A stretch of 64,000 nucleotides of DNA from JAKRSE01 sp943369295 (GCA_943369295.1 CALRMU020000002.1:62001-126000); one strand, 5' to 3'. Counted from the first letter of the stretch, positions 26,179-34,425 are shown. Made by a program: numbers and translations. The notes: generated by a model not told the origin, from the sequence alone.

Positions 26179-26207
26179 CCTGCTCGACAGCAAGCTGGTC
26201 GAACAGG
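26179..26207 (-). repeat. REP palindrome copy 4 (inverted)
   Basis: CCTGCTCGACAGCAAGCTGG plus TCGAACAGG, the reverse complement of copies 1-2. It shares ATCAATAT upstream with copy 3, and the pair is 82 bp apart, mirroring the pair on the left. Confidence 0.78.
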
Positions 26208-26282
26208 CCACCCAGGTTGGGCGATAGATGAGGAATAGATTGAATTCAGCCGAGAATGAGGAGGGGTAACTTAACTCATCTC

Positions 26283-27308
26283 ATGGCAAAGACTGCTTTG
26301 ATCACCGGAATCACGGGCCAGGATGGCTCTTATCTGACCGAGCTCCTTTTGAGCAAGGGCTATGAGGTCCATGGAATCGTCCGGCGATCCAGCACCTTCG
26401 CCACCGAGAGAATCGAGCATGTTTATGCCGATCCTCATCAGGCCACCTCGCTTCACCTCCATTACGGAGACCTCAGCGACGGCACAGGCCTGAGAAAGAT
26501 CATCGCTCAAACTCAGCCAGACGAGATTTATAACCTCGGTGCTCAGAGCCACGTTCGAGTGAGCTTCGACCAGCCGGAATACACGGCCGATATTGTTGCA
26601 AGCGGAGTTCTGCGCCTTCTTGAAGCTATGCGAGACTGTGTTCAGGACATGGGCAAGGAGATTCGCATGTACCAAGCCGGTTCAAGCGAAATGTTTGGCG
26701 CGGCAGCCCCCCCTCAAAGCGAAGCCACCCCCTTCCATCCTCGCAGCCCCTATGCGGTCAGCAAAATGGCCGGGCATTGGTACTGCATCAACTACCGAGA
26801 GAGTTACGGCCTCTTCATCAGCAACGGAATCCTCTTCAACCACGAGTCTCCTCGCCGAGGCGAGACCTTCGTGACAAGAAAGATCACCAGAGCCTTGACC
26901 CGAATCAAGATGGGTCTTCAGGAAAAGCTTTACCTAGGCAACCTGGATTCCCGCCGAGACTGGGGATTTGCTGGTGATTACGTTCGCGCCATGTGGATGA
27001 TGCTTCAGCACGATGAGCCAGGCGATTTTGTCGTTGCCACCAACGAAGCCTATTCGATCAGAGAGTTCTTGGACCGAGCCGCTGGCCACTTGGATATGGA
27101 TTGGCATTCAGTGGTCGAGTTCGACCCCCGCTACCTGAGGCCCGCCGAAGTTGACTACCTTCTGGGAGATGCGACGAAGGCGAGGCAGGTTCTGGGCTGG
27201 GCACCAGAAGTCACTTTCGACCAGTTGGTACAGATGATGGTCGAGAGCGACATGCACAAGGCCAAGCAGGAGCTTGCGATTCGAGAGGCGGGGCTGGAGC
27301 GAGTTTGA
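26283..27308 (+). CDS. gmd: GDP-mannose 4,6-dehydratase
   Basis: A 341-residue short-chain dehydratase that turns GDP-mannose into GDP-4-keto-6-deoxymannose. The NADP site is TGITGQDGSYL, the catalytic set is SSEMFG (Ser/Thr and Glu) with YAVSK, and the MNF-like end DYVRAMWMML and RPAEVDYLLGD are typical. I start at ATG 26283 (MAKTALITG), which puts the Rossmann motif at the normal distance; the frame extends upstream without family similarity. A GAGGAGGGG lies upstream. It overlaps fcl, the next enzyme of GDP-L-fucose synthesis. Confidence 0.96.
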   Translation: MAKTALITGITGQDGSYLTELLLSKGYEVHGIVRRSSTFATERIEHVYADPHQATSLHLHYGDLSDGTGLRKIIAQTQPDEIYNLGAQSHVRVSFDQPEYTADIVASGVLRLLEAMRDCVQDMGKEIRMYQAGSSEMFGAAAPPQSEATPFHPRSPYAVSKMAGHWYCINYRESYGLFISNGILFNHESPRRGETFVTRKITRALTRIKMGLQEKLYLGNLDSRRDWGFAGDYVRAMWMMLQHDEPGDFVVATNEAYSIREFLDRAAGHLDMDWHSVVEFDPRYLRPAEVDYLLGDATKARQVLGWAPEVTFDQLVQMMVESDMHKAKQELAIREAGLERV

Positions 27309-28234
27309 GCCTGAAGCCAGATTCAAGAATTTTTGTGGCGGGCCACCGAGGATTGGTGGGTTCCGCCATTGTCCGTCGGCTTGAAGCCGAGGGCTGCCAC
27401 AAGCTGATCTTGAGGACCTCGAAAGAGCTTGATCTTCGGGACCCCTTGGCGGTCGATGCCTTCTTTGCTGCCGAGAAGCCTGAATATGTCTTCTTGGCTG
27501 CAGCGAAGGTAGGGGGAATTCTGGCGAACTCAACCCGCCCGGCTGAGTTCATTTTTGAGAATTTGGCGATTCAGAACAACGTTATAGAGGCCTGCCACAA
27601 GCACGAAGCCGAGAAGCTTCTGTTCCTCGGCAGCAGCTGTATTTATCCCAAGCTGGCTCCCCAGCCTATGCCAGAAGACTGTCTCTTGACTGGTCCGCTG
27701 GAGCCGACAAATCAGCCCTACGCGATTGCCAAGATCGCGGGGATTGAAATGTGCCGCAGCTACCGAAGGCAGTATGGAATGAAGTCGGTCTGCCTGATGC
27801 CGACCAATCTCTACGGCCCTGGCGACAATTTCGACCTCAACTCCAGCCACGTTCTGCCGGCAATGATCCGCAAGTTTCATGAGGCCAAGCTGAACGGTGG
27901 TCCAGTCGTGCTGTGGGGATCTGGCACTCCGAAGCGAGAGTTCCTTCACTCAGATGACCTGGCTGATGCCGCCGTCTATCTGATGAACAACTTCGAAGAC
28001 GCCGAACTGGTGAACGTCGGAGTGGGAGAGGATGTTTCGATTCGCGAGCTGGCCGAACTGATCGCCCGAGTTGTCGGCTACGAGGGTGTGGTTGAATGGG
28101 ATTCGACCAAGCCGGATGGAACTCCTCGCAAGCTGATGGATGTTTCCCGAATGACCTCCTTCGGTTGGAAGGCCAAAATTGGTCTGGAAGAGGGAATCAG
28201 GTCCGTCTATCAGTGGTACTTGGCCCAGGCTTAA
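27305..28234 (+). CDS. fcl: GDP-L-fucose synthase
   Basis: A 309-residue epimerase/reductase that converts the Gmd product to GDP-L-fucose with NADPH. The cofactor site is VAGHRGLVGSA, the catalytic motif is SSCIYP with YAIAK further on, and KREFLHSDDLADA is conserved. The start is TTG at 27305, overlapping the gmd stop (TTGA), with GGAGCGAG upstream; this gives the correct short N-terminus. Together with gmd it supplies fucose for a surface polysaccharide or glycan. Confidence 0.95.
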   Translation: MSLKPDSRIFVAGHRGLVGSAIVRRLEAEGCHKLILRTSKELDLRDPLAVDAFFAAEKPEYVFLAAAKVGGILANSTRPAEFIFENLAIQNNVIEACHKHEAEKLLFLGSSCIYPKLAPQPMPEDCLLTGPLEPTNQPYAIAKIAGIEMCRSYRRQYGMKSVCLMPTNLYGPGDNFDLNSSHVLPAMIRKFHEAKLNGGPVVLWGSGTPKREFLHSDDLADAAVYLMNNFEDAELVNVGVGEDVSIRELAELIARVVGYEGVVEWDSTKPDGTPRKLMDVSRMTSFGWKAKIGLEEGIRSVYQWYLAQA

Positions 28235-28330
28235 GCCTGAAGGCACACACTCAACAAAGGCTTTGTGCAGCAAATGCTATAGGTATCTTCAAAGTGACCA
28301 ACAGCTAGGGCTCGGAACCAGATAATATGA

Positions 28331-28996
28331 GTGTGCTTGAACAAGCTCGGCTCTGAATCCAAATCTCCAGCGAAGTCTTTTGTCCAGCCGTCTTTGGCGC
28401 TCAAAATCTTCGTCCTGTGGCATGTCTATGCCATCACGGCCTGGAGCCTGCCTGCGCCTCCCAATGTTTTGAGGCGTGGAGACATTCAGCCGACTTTCAG
28501 TCGGGTTATTTCTGACCCTGTCCCTTGGTTTTTGACCTTCAACATGGCGGTCAAGGATGCCGATTGGCTGCCCCTCAAGTGGTACATGGAATCCACTGGC
28601 CTCTGGCAGTATTGGGATATGTTCGCCCCCAACCCTCTTTCGTTGGACCACTGGTTTGATTCTGAGGTGACCTTTAAGGACGGCAGCCGCAAGATTCAGC
28701 CCTATCCGCGAATGGCCTCAATGAGCCTCACAGAGAGGTACGTAAAGGAGCGGTTTAGAAAGTACTCCGAGCGGCTCAACCCAGATTTCGCTGACTGGAA
28801 GAAGCCAGCGGCAGCCCAGTGGCTGGCGCTTCAGGCTGCACAGGATCCAGATAATCCTCCGGTCTTCATCGAGTTTCGGCGGCACTTTAGGTGGCTGCCC
28901 AAGTACGGTCAGCCGATTCCGGAAGACTATCGGACAGAAGTGATGGTGTCTCTTCAGGTGGACCAAGAAAAGCTGAAGCGGGATAAGGGCTGGTGA
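28331..28996 (+). CDS. HTTM-partner membrane protein
   Basis: A 221-residue protein with one membrane segment early (about residues 24-42, LKIFVLWHVYAITAW). The soluble part contains GLWQYWDMFAPNP, a motif seen in proteins encoded next to HTTM genes, followed by WFDSEVTFKDGS and a basic C-terminal half. It overlaps the HTTM gene by 4 bases (GTGA), so the two act together. The start at GTG 28331 is not certain. The exact function is unknown. Confidence 0.72.
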   Translation: MCLNKLGSESKSPAKSFVQPSLALKIFVLWHVYAITAWSLPAPPNVLRRGDIQPTFSRVISDPVPWFLTFNMAVKDADWLPLKWYMESTGLWQYWDMFAPNPLSLDHWFDSEVTFKDGSRKIQPYPRMASMSLTERYVKERFRKYSERLNPDFADWKKPAAAQWLALQAAQDPDNPPVFIEFRRHFRWLPKYGQPIPEDYRTEVMVSLQVDQEKLKRDKGW

Positions 28997-29922
28997 AAAA
29001 ACTTAACGATTGGTTTTTTGGCCCTCAATCGGCGGCGACTCTGGGCATCTTTAGAATCCTGGCCTGTGGGTTGTGTTTTCTCAACCTCATTACGATCGGG
29101 GTGATTTTCGAAGCTTTTTACTCCACCAAGGGTTTTTATCCTGTGGAGTTTCTTGAGCGATGGGGCGGCAACCTGCCACGGCTCAATCTTCTGGCTGGCG
29201 TGACGGATGACAGGGTCGCCTGGGCGCTCTATTTGGTCTGCGTGGTGGCGGCGCTTATGTCCACCCTTGGCCTCTTTACCCGAGCTTCGCTCGCCGTCCT
29301 CTTCGTCACCTTGATCAGCCTTTACCACCGAAGCCCCGAACATTTGAATTCTGGCGACACCCTCATCAGGCAATGGATCTTCATTCTGATGATCGCGCCG
29401 AGTGGTCAGGCTTTCTCTTTGGATAAGCTGATTGCCAAGCGTAAAGGACTTGATTGGCAGATCTCTCAGATTTCATCTTGGCCCCTAAGACTGATTCAGA
29501 TTCAGCTGGCCGTGGTGTATGGCACCACCGTGTGGCACAAGGTCTATGGTGAAACTTGGTGGAACGGAACGGCCACTTTCACTTCATCTCACCTGAGTGA
29601 GCTGCAAAGATTTCCCCTTCCAAGCTGGTGGGATGCCATGCCTGCCGTCGCCTTGCAGACTTACGGAACCCTGATGCTCGAAGTGGCTCTGGCGACATTG
29701 GTCTTCTTTAAACCCTGCCGAAAATGGGTTCTGCTGGGTGGGCTGATGCTGCATGCAGGCATCGAATACTCGATGAACATCCCCCTCTTTGCGTTCATCA
29801 TCTGTTCTGGCTATCTCGCCTTCTACAAGGGTGAGGAAGTTGAAGGGTTTTTGGCGCGCTTAGGGCAGAAGTTTCCATTCCTGGCCAAGGTTCTGCCTAG
29901 TGCTGAGCCTGAAAAGGCTTAG
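28993..29922 (+). CDS. HTTM domain membrane protein (vitamin K carboxylase-like)
   Basis: A 309-residue integral membrane protein with several segments. The HTTM signs are LGIFRILACGLCFLNLIT near the start, FYSTKGFYPVEF, MSTLGLFTRASLAVLFVTLISL, then an RLIQIQLAVVYGTTVWHKVYG stretch (seen as QLAVVYGTTVWHKVYG) and ETWWNGTA. HTTM is the membrane domain shared with vitamin K-dependent gamma-carboxylase; the bacterial two-gene form is not characterised in detail. Start is GTG 28993, overlapping its partner. Confidence 0.86.
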   Translation: MKKLNDWFFGPQSAATLGIFRILACGLCFLNLITIGVIFEAFYSTKGFYPVEFLERWGGNLPRLNLLAGVTDDRVAWALYLVCVVAALMSTLGLFTRASLAVLFVTLISLYHRSPEHLNSGDTLIRQWIFILMIAPSGQAFSLDKLIAKRKGLDWQISQISSWPLRLIQIQLAVVYGTTVWHKVYGETWWNGTATFTSSHLSELQRFPLPSWWDAMPAVALQTYGTLMLEVALATLVFFKPCRKWVLLGGLMLHAGIEYSMNIPLFAFIICSGYLAFYKGEEVEGFLARLGQKFPFLAKVLPSAEPEKA

Positions 29923-29938
29923 TCGTCTCCCGTCAGTT

Positions 29939-30244
29939 TCAGCCCTGTCTATAGGCGCGCCGACCCTGTCGGCTGGCATACATGTGAATAAGACCCTTTT
30001 CACATTCGGCCTGCTCCGCCTTCATCTTGTCAAAGATCCGGCTCTGTTCGGCCTGAACTCTCACAAGCTGGGCCACTTCGGCTGCTGTCAAAGATTCCAG
30101 AGCCAAAACATCCGCCAGAGCTTTCTCGCGGGCTTCCAAAACGGCCCGGAGTTCTTCCGGGTTCTGCTCGTCCAGGCAGACTTCGACCTGAAGGGTCAAG
30201 ACTTCCAGTCGATCCAAGGCTTTACGCGGCTGCAGATTCTGCAT
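29939..30244 (-). CDS. Small coiled-coil protein after fliS (FliT-like)
   Basis: A 101-residue helical protein starting MQNLQPRKALDRLEVL at ATG 30244, overlapping the end of fliS by 23 bases. It is made of charged helices (EVCLDEQNPEELRAVLEAREKAL, shown in part: NPEELRAVLEAREKAL). Size, fold and position directly after fliS fit the flagellar chaperone FliT or an equivalent, but sequence alone does not prove it. The C-terminus is basic (SRQGRRAYRQG). Confidence 0.62.
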   Translation of the reverse strand: MQNLQPRKALDRLEVLTLQVEVCLDEQNPEELRAVLEAREKALADVLALESLTAAEVAQLVRVQAEQSRIFDKMKAEQAECEKGLIHMYASRQGRRAYRQG

Positions 30245-30629
30245 TGGCTCCTCTCTTCTGCTGAGCGTCCAGCTCAACCCAGCTTTCCCTCAGGTTCGAC
30301 ATCACCTGAATGGCGTGGTCGATGTACTCGGGCTTGTCTTCGATGTTGGCTTCAACAAGGCGGTTGTAGCAGAAGGTGTAAAGAGAAAAGAGGTTCGCCG
30401 CCACATCTCCGCCCTTTTCCATATCCAGCGTGGACATGAGTTCAGCAAGAATCTTCTGTGCCCTCTGCAGGTTGTCGTTCTGCTTGAACAATTCCTTGTC
30501 GACCATGGCTTTTTGACCTGCGGTCATAAACCTCAAGCAGCCGTCATAGAGCATGACCACCAGCTGAATCGGGCTTGCGCCAGCGACTGCTGACTTACGG
30601 TATTGGTCTAGGTACGGGTTCTGCGCCAA
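30222..30629 (-). CDS. fliS: Flagellar export chaperone FliS
   Basis: A 135-residue cytoplasmic chaperone that keeps flagellin from polymerising before export. The N-terminus NPYLDQYRKSAVAGASPIQLVVMLYDGCLRFM is the FliS pattern (Y....V..ASP..L..MLYDG); a later NLFSLYTFCYNRLVEANIE is also typical. Translation starts with TTG at 30629, with AGAGGA 9 nt upstream. A sigma-28-type promoter lies about 45 bp upstream. The gene is isolated from other flagellar genes in this window. Confidence 0.92.
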   Translation of the reverse strand: MAQNPYLDQYRKSAVAGASPIQLVVMLYDGCLRFMTAGQKAMVDKELFKQNDNLQRAQKILAELMSTLDMEKGGDVAANLFSLYTFCYNRLVEANIEDKPEYIDHAIQVMSNLRESWVELDAQQKRGANAESAAA

Positions 30630-30675
30630 GTGCCTGGTCCTCTTTTGGTCAAAGTCATCCTTCGACCAAGTGAAA

Positions 30676-30702
30676 TCATCGGCAGATTGCAGCCCGGTTT
30701 TA
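30676..30702 (-). promoter_or_regulatory. Sigma-28 (FliA) type promoter for fliS
   Basis: On the minus strand TAAA, 15 nt, then GCCGATGA. The consensus is TAAA-N15-GCCGATAA, so only one base differs and the spacing is exact. It lies 46 bp upstream of the fliS start. Confidence 0.75.
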
Positions 30703-30718
30703 AGGGGAAAGGGCCTCT

Positions 30719-31201
30719 TTATGGCTCAGGCGGAGTCTCGTAGTCAAAGTCCTTGTCGCCAGCGGCAAGAATCACCGAAATGACGAGGCTGAGAACGACC
30801 CAGGCAAGGGGGATAAGGTACTTCCAGTTGTCGGGATAATCCGGCTTTGCAACGTCGGCGACGAAGTTTCTCAGGAGATTTGAATCCATTCTGAGAAAGA
30901 TGAAGACTGCAGATGCCAGTGCTCCGCCAGCAAAACCACTGGCACCAGCCAGCTTAAACTTAAAGGCGGCCACAGACCCTACGATGAGGGCAGGGAGGGC
31001 TCCTGTCCAAGCCCACTGAAAGAGGCCGGAGACTCGGTACTCCTCAATCACCAAAAATGGCCATCCACATAAAATGAAGACGACCACGCTGGTGACTCCA
31101 ATAATCATGGAGCCTTTAAGAATCTGTCCCTCGAACTCCTTTTCGCGCTTCTCCTGGCCTGGGGCCTTGGGTTCGTCGGTCTTTAGGGGTTCGAAGGACA
31201 T
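30719..31201 (-). CDS. Membrane protein of unknown function
   Basis: A 160-residue protein: charged N-terminus (residues 1-28), then four hydrophobic segments (about 32-52, 64-84, 88-105 and 132-152). It starts 15 nt after gap, on the same strand, and may share its transcript. The last residues are acidic. No family motif is recognised. Confidence 0.68.
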   Translation of the reverse strand: MSFEPLKTDEPKAPGQEKREKEFEGQILKGSMIIGVTSVVVFILCGWPFLVIEEYRVSGLFQWAWTGALPALIVGSVAAFKFKLAGASGFAGGALASAVFIFLRMDSNLLRNFVADVAKPDYPDNWKYLIPLAWVVLSLVISVILAAGDKDFDYETPPEP

Positions 31202-31216
31202 GATTAATCTGAGGCC

Positions 31217-32224
31217 TTAGAGGCCCTTTTCTGACAGGAAGGCGATGAGGTCAGAGACTCGGCAGGAATAGCCCCACTCGTTGTCGTACCAAGCAACCAC
31301 CTTCACCATTTCGTCGAGCACCACAGTATCAACGGCAGAGAAGATTGAGCTGTGGAAGTCGCCCTTCAGGTCGCTTGAGACCAGAGCTTCATCCGAGTAG
31401 CGCAGGATTCCCTTCATGGGGCCATCTGCGTACTTCTTCATTGCCGCGTTAATCTCTTCTACTGAAGCTGCCTTGCTAAGGTTCGCGGTGAAGTCCACAA
31501 CCGAAACGGTGGGGACTGGCACTCGGAAAGCCATGCCAGTGAACTTGCCCTTCAGCTCAGGAATAACCAGACCGACTGCTCGGGCGGCACCCGTGCTGCT
31601 GGGAACAATGTTCTCAGCACCGGCTCTTGAATCTCTCAGGTCCTTCTTGGCGGTATCGACAATGGCCTGGCTGTTGGTGTAAGCGTGAACCGTAGTCAGA
31701 AGGCCCTTTTCGATGCCGAAGGTTTCGTGCAGAACCTTGGCAACAGGGGCGAGGCCGTTGGTGGTGCAGCTGGCGTTGCTGACAACGTGGTGATTGGCGG
31801 GGTCGTACATTCCCTCGTTCACGCCCAGGACGATGGTGAGGTCTTCGTTCTTCGCAGGAGCCGAAATGATGACCTTCTTGACTGAACCCTTGAGGTGAGC
31901 GTTGGCTTTGGTGGCATCGGTGAAGAGTCCGGTGGATTCAACGACGATGTCAACGTTCTGGCTGGACCAATCGATGGCGCCGGGATCTCTCTCCTTGAAG
32001 ACCTTGATTCTCTGGCTGCCAAGAATCATTTCATCTTCGTCCGACTGCACTTCTCCGGCGAAGGGGCCGTAGGTGGTGTCGTATTTGAAGAGGTAGGCGT
32101 TGGTGGATGGCTCGGTCAGATCGTTGATCGCAACGACCTCGATCTCAGGATGCCTCTCCATAATGGCTCTCAGCGTAAGCCTTCCAATACGACCAAACCC
32201 GTTGATGCCAACTCGAACCGACAT
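31217..32224 (-). CDS. gap: Glyceraldehyde-3-phosphate dehydrogenase, type I
   Basis: A 335-residue glycolytic enzyme. The NAD site is VGINGFGRIGRL, the catalytic Cys lies in SNASCTTN (about residue 152), and the substrate loop AENIVPSSTGAA and the end VAWYDNEWGYSCRVSDL are as in GapA. I start at ATG 32224 (MSVRVGINGFG), which matches the family; a GTG 10 codons upstream is possible. AAAGGAG lies upstream of the ATG at a long spacing. Confidence 0.96.
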   Translation of the reverse strand: MSVRVGINGFGRIGRLTLRAIMERHPEIEVVAINDLTEPSTNAYLFKYDTTYGPFAGEVQSDEDEMILGSQRIKVFKERDPGAIDWSSQNVDIVVESTGLFTDATKANAHLKGSVKKVIISAPAKNEDLTIVLGVNEGMYDPANHHVVSNASCTTNGLAPVAKVLHETFGIEKGLLTTVHAYTNSQAIVDTAKKDLRDSRAGAENIVPSSTGAARAVGLVIPELKGKFTGMAFRVPVPTVSVVDFTANLSKAASVEEINAAMKKYADGPMKGILRYSDEALVSSDLKGDFHSSIFSAVDTVVLDEMVKVVAWYDNEWGYSCRVSDLIAFLSEKGL

Positions 32225-32303
32225 AGTTTTTTTGATTACTCCTTTATTTGGCACGCGGCTCTGCGGACCTTGGGGTCAGATTACCGACTCTGAAAAGTCT
32301 TGG

Positions 32304-32909
32304 CTAAGGCTGGGTCCAGATAGATTTCCACCCAGTAGGTTCAAGCGTGTGCCTGCTGCGAATGTGCCCGGAAATGTGCAGTTCCATAACATCAAGCTTT
32401 GTCGCTTTGAGAACCAAAACTGCGAAGTTTTGCCGACCGGGCAAAGACTCCTCTTCAGTGGGTTCCCTGTCTCGAAGGTGGTCTGGCAGGGCTTGGCTCG
32501 GATCATCTAGCTGGGTTCCTGGAGCCTGTCCTGCCAGATAAACTCTTTTAGAGAGAAGCTGCGTCTCTACCCAGGCTTTCTCCACAATCTCTCCCTCGGT
32601 AAAGCATGTCAGTTCACCGGCCAGCCGTATCTGCAGCCTGTCTGCTGGACTGTAAAAGCAGGCTTCGGCTTTGGGGTTTTCTACTACTTCGTTCAGCTTC
32701 TGACTGCGACAATCGCAATGAAAGCGGATTGCCAAAGGGTCTCTTTCTAGTCCCCTTAAGATCAAGGTGCGGGCAGCCGGTCCGGTAGGGGCAAGAGTGG
32801 CCAGGACTCCGTGATGAAAGCCAGATCGCCTCTTTTTCGCCCCATGCTCCAATGAGGCAAGGGCCAGTTCTAGCTGATCTTCTGGGCTTCTTGGGGCTGA
32901 ACTGGACAT
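32304..32909 (-). CDS. Pyridoxamine 5'-phosphate oxidase family protein (PNPOx-like)
   Basis: A 201-residue flavin-binding split-barrel protein. RTLILRGLERDPLAIRFHCDCRSQKLNEVVENPKAEACFY (in part: RSQKLNEVVENPKAEACFY) is the FMN-binding pattern of PNPOx; LQIRLAGELTC and the end FAVLVLKATKLDVMELH fit too. It is shorter and more diverged than true PdxH and lacks a clear PdxH C-terminal motif, so it may act on another substrate. TACAAT lies 6 nt before the ATG; the methyltransferase gene diverges from it. Confidence 0.86.
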   Translation of the reverse strand: MSSSAPRSPEDQLELALASLEHGAKKRRSGFHHGVLATLAPTGPAARTLILRGLERDPLAIRFHCDCRSQKLNEVVENPKAEACFYSPADRLQIRLAGELTCFTEGEIVEKAWVETQLLSKRVYLAGQAPGTQLDDPSQALPDHLRDREPTEEESLPGRQNFAVLVLKATKLDVMELHISGHIRSRHTLEPTGWKSIWTQP

Positions 32910-32915
32910 AGCTTG

Positions 32916-32921
32916 ATTGTA
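32916..32921 (-). promoter_or_regulatory. -10-like TACAAT, 6 nt before start at 32909
   Basis: TACAAT with a 6-nt spacer to the PNPOx-family ATG. Together with CATACT on the plus strand it makes a compact divergent promoter of only 33 bp between start codons. Confidence 0.55.
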
Positions 32922-32929
32922 AGCTGCGG

Positions 32930-32935
32930 CATACT
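32930..32935 (+). promoter_or_regulatory. -10-like CATACT, 7 nt before start at 32943
   Basis: CATACT with a 7-nt spacer (CAAGGTG) to the methyltransferase ATG. The spacer includes AAGGTG, which could serve as a weak ribosome site if a leader exists. Confidence 0.45.
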
Positions 32936-32942
32936 CAAGGTG

Positions 32943-33698
32943 ATGGACGGAGTCTCAAGGTTTTTGGGTCGCGCCGATGACTATGCGGCCGCGAGGCCGG
33001 GTTACCCTGCCCCCCTGCTGCCCTACCTAAGGGAAAAGGCTTTTCTTGAACCTGGTGCCAGGGTTGCCGATGTTGGTTCGGGTACCGGAATCCTGTCACG
33101 CCTGCTTCTTAGGTCGGGGGCAGTCGTCTATGGGGTTGAGCCCAACTCTCACATGAGGGCGATGGCCGAGACTGCCTTCGCCGAAGATCCTCTCTTCGTT
33201 TCTCTTGATGGTTCTGCCGAAGAAATGCCATTCGATGACGGGGGCTTGGACCTCATCGCCTGTGGGCAGAGTTTTCATTGGTTTGACAGGGACAAGGCTA
33301 GAGAAGAGTTCAGCCGCACTCTACACGCCGTCGGTTGGGTTCTGCTGCTCTGGAACACCCTTGATGAATCGGCCGGTGGAGTTTCTGAGGCTGTCCAGCA
33401 TATTTTGAAAGAGGCCGAAGGGGGACAGCTCCCTGAACTCTCTAAGGGCCATCGGAATGATTTGAAGAGCTGGTACGGCTCCAAAACCTACGAGACCAAG
33501 GTGATGAAGCACACTCACCTGCTGCAGGAGGAACAGATCATCCCCTACGCACGTTCGCGCAGCTACTGGCCCGAGCCAGGTTCTGTGAGGGGCATGGAAT
33601 TGGAGTCCAAACTGATCTCTGCGACCAGCAGTCACCTGAATAACGGAGCCATCACGCTTAAGCTCAACTGCGAAGTTCATCTCGGCCAGTTGGGTTGA
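32943..33698 (+). CDS. Class I SAM-dependent methyltransferase
   Basis: A 251-residue methyltransferase. N-terminus RFLGRADDYAAARPGYP, SAM motif I VADVGSGTGILSRLLL, acidic loop VYGVEPNSHMRAMAE, motif II/III PFDDGGLDLIACGQSFHWFD and LLLWNTLDES. This matches the small-molecule methyltransferases of the UbiE/Tam-like class often called class I. The substrate is unknown. I start at ATG 32943 rather than the upstream in-frame start because of the promoter position and the typical N-terminus. Confidence 0.9.
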   Translation: MDGVSRFLGRADDYAAARPGYPAPLLPYLREKAFLEPGARVADVGSGTGILSRLLLRSGAVVYGVEPNSHMRAMAETAFAEDPLFVSLDGSAEEMPFDDGGLDLIACGQSFHWFDRDKAREEFSRTLHAVGWVLLLWNTLDESAGGVSEAVQHILKEAEGGQLPELSKGHRNDLKSWYGSKTYETKVMKHTHLLQEEQIIPYARSRSYWPEPGSVRGMELESKLISATSSHLNNGAITLKLNCEVHLGQLG

Positions 33699-33742
33699 AG
33701 GGCTGGCCCATGTGGGCTTCAATGACCTGAAAACTGGGGTTC

Positions 33743-33772
33743 CCCGTCCCGATCAGCCTGCTGTCGGGCGGG
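33743..33772 (+). repeat. REP-like palindrome (CCCGTCCCGA type)
   Basis: CCCGTCCCGA and TCGGGCGGG flank TCAGCCTGCTG. The core CAGC(C/T)TGCTG matches the REPs near the RAYT gene but the arms differ, so it is a second REP subfamily. Confidence 0.65.
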
Positions 33773-33819
33773 AATCAGTGAATATCAGGGCTGGAATTTT
33801 CGCTCTGATTGTTCTTGAG

Positions 33820-34425
33820 AAGCTTCATTGGTGTGCCACTGGCATCGCCAGTGCTGCCCCGATAAATGTCTGAAAGGGTGGACGGGGATGGCTTGCAAAG
33901 CAGCCCCGTTAGTTCTGGAGATCTAGGATCGGGGTCTTTGCTGCCACTGGCGCTGCCAGTGGCACTGGGTTCAACAGGGGTTGCCCCGTCCCGATCAGCT
34001 TGCTGTCGTGCGGGAACTGATCAGTTCCATGAAGCTCTTCCCTCGCAAGCTCGGGCCAGACCGGGGCACCTAAACACCACTTCTATTGAGGACAAAACTC
34101 TGACTCGTTTCGCCCTGAATAATCGTGAAAAGCTTTATTGGTGTGCCACTGGCATCGCCAGTGCTGCCCCGATAAATGTCTGAAAGGGTGGACAGGGACG
34201 GCTTGCAAAGCAGCCCCGTTAGTTCTGGAGATCTAGGATCGGGGTCCTTGCTTACACTGGCGCTGCCAGTGGCACTGGGTTCAACAGGGGTTGCCCTGTC
34301 CCGATCAGCTTGCTGACGGGCGCGGGAACTGATCAGTTCCTAGAAGCTCTTTCCCGGCCTTCCCTCGCAAGCTCGGGCCAGACCGGGGCACCGTAACACC
34401 AATCCCATAGAGGAAAACACCGTGA
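33820..34425. repeat. Direct duplication of about 300 bp with embedded palindromes
   Basis: Two nearly identical copies start at 33820 and about 34130 (period about 310 bp). Each has GTGCCACTGGCATCGCCAG, CTTGCAAAGCAGCCCCG, CACTGGCGCTGCCAGTG and a REP-like palindrome (33985-34014; about 34293-34326), then CTCGCAAGCTCGGGCCAGAC. The whole stretch from 33699 to 34704 has no convincing gene; the short frames in it are not alike between the copies. Confidence 0.75.
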
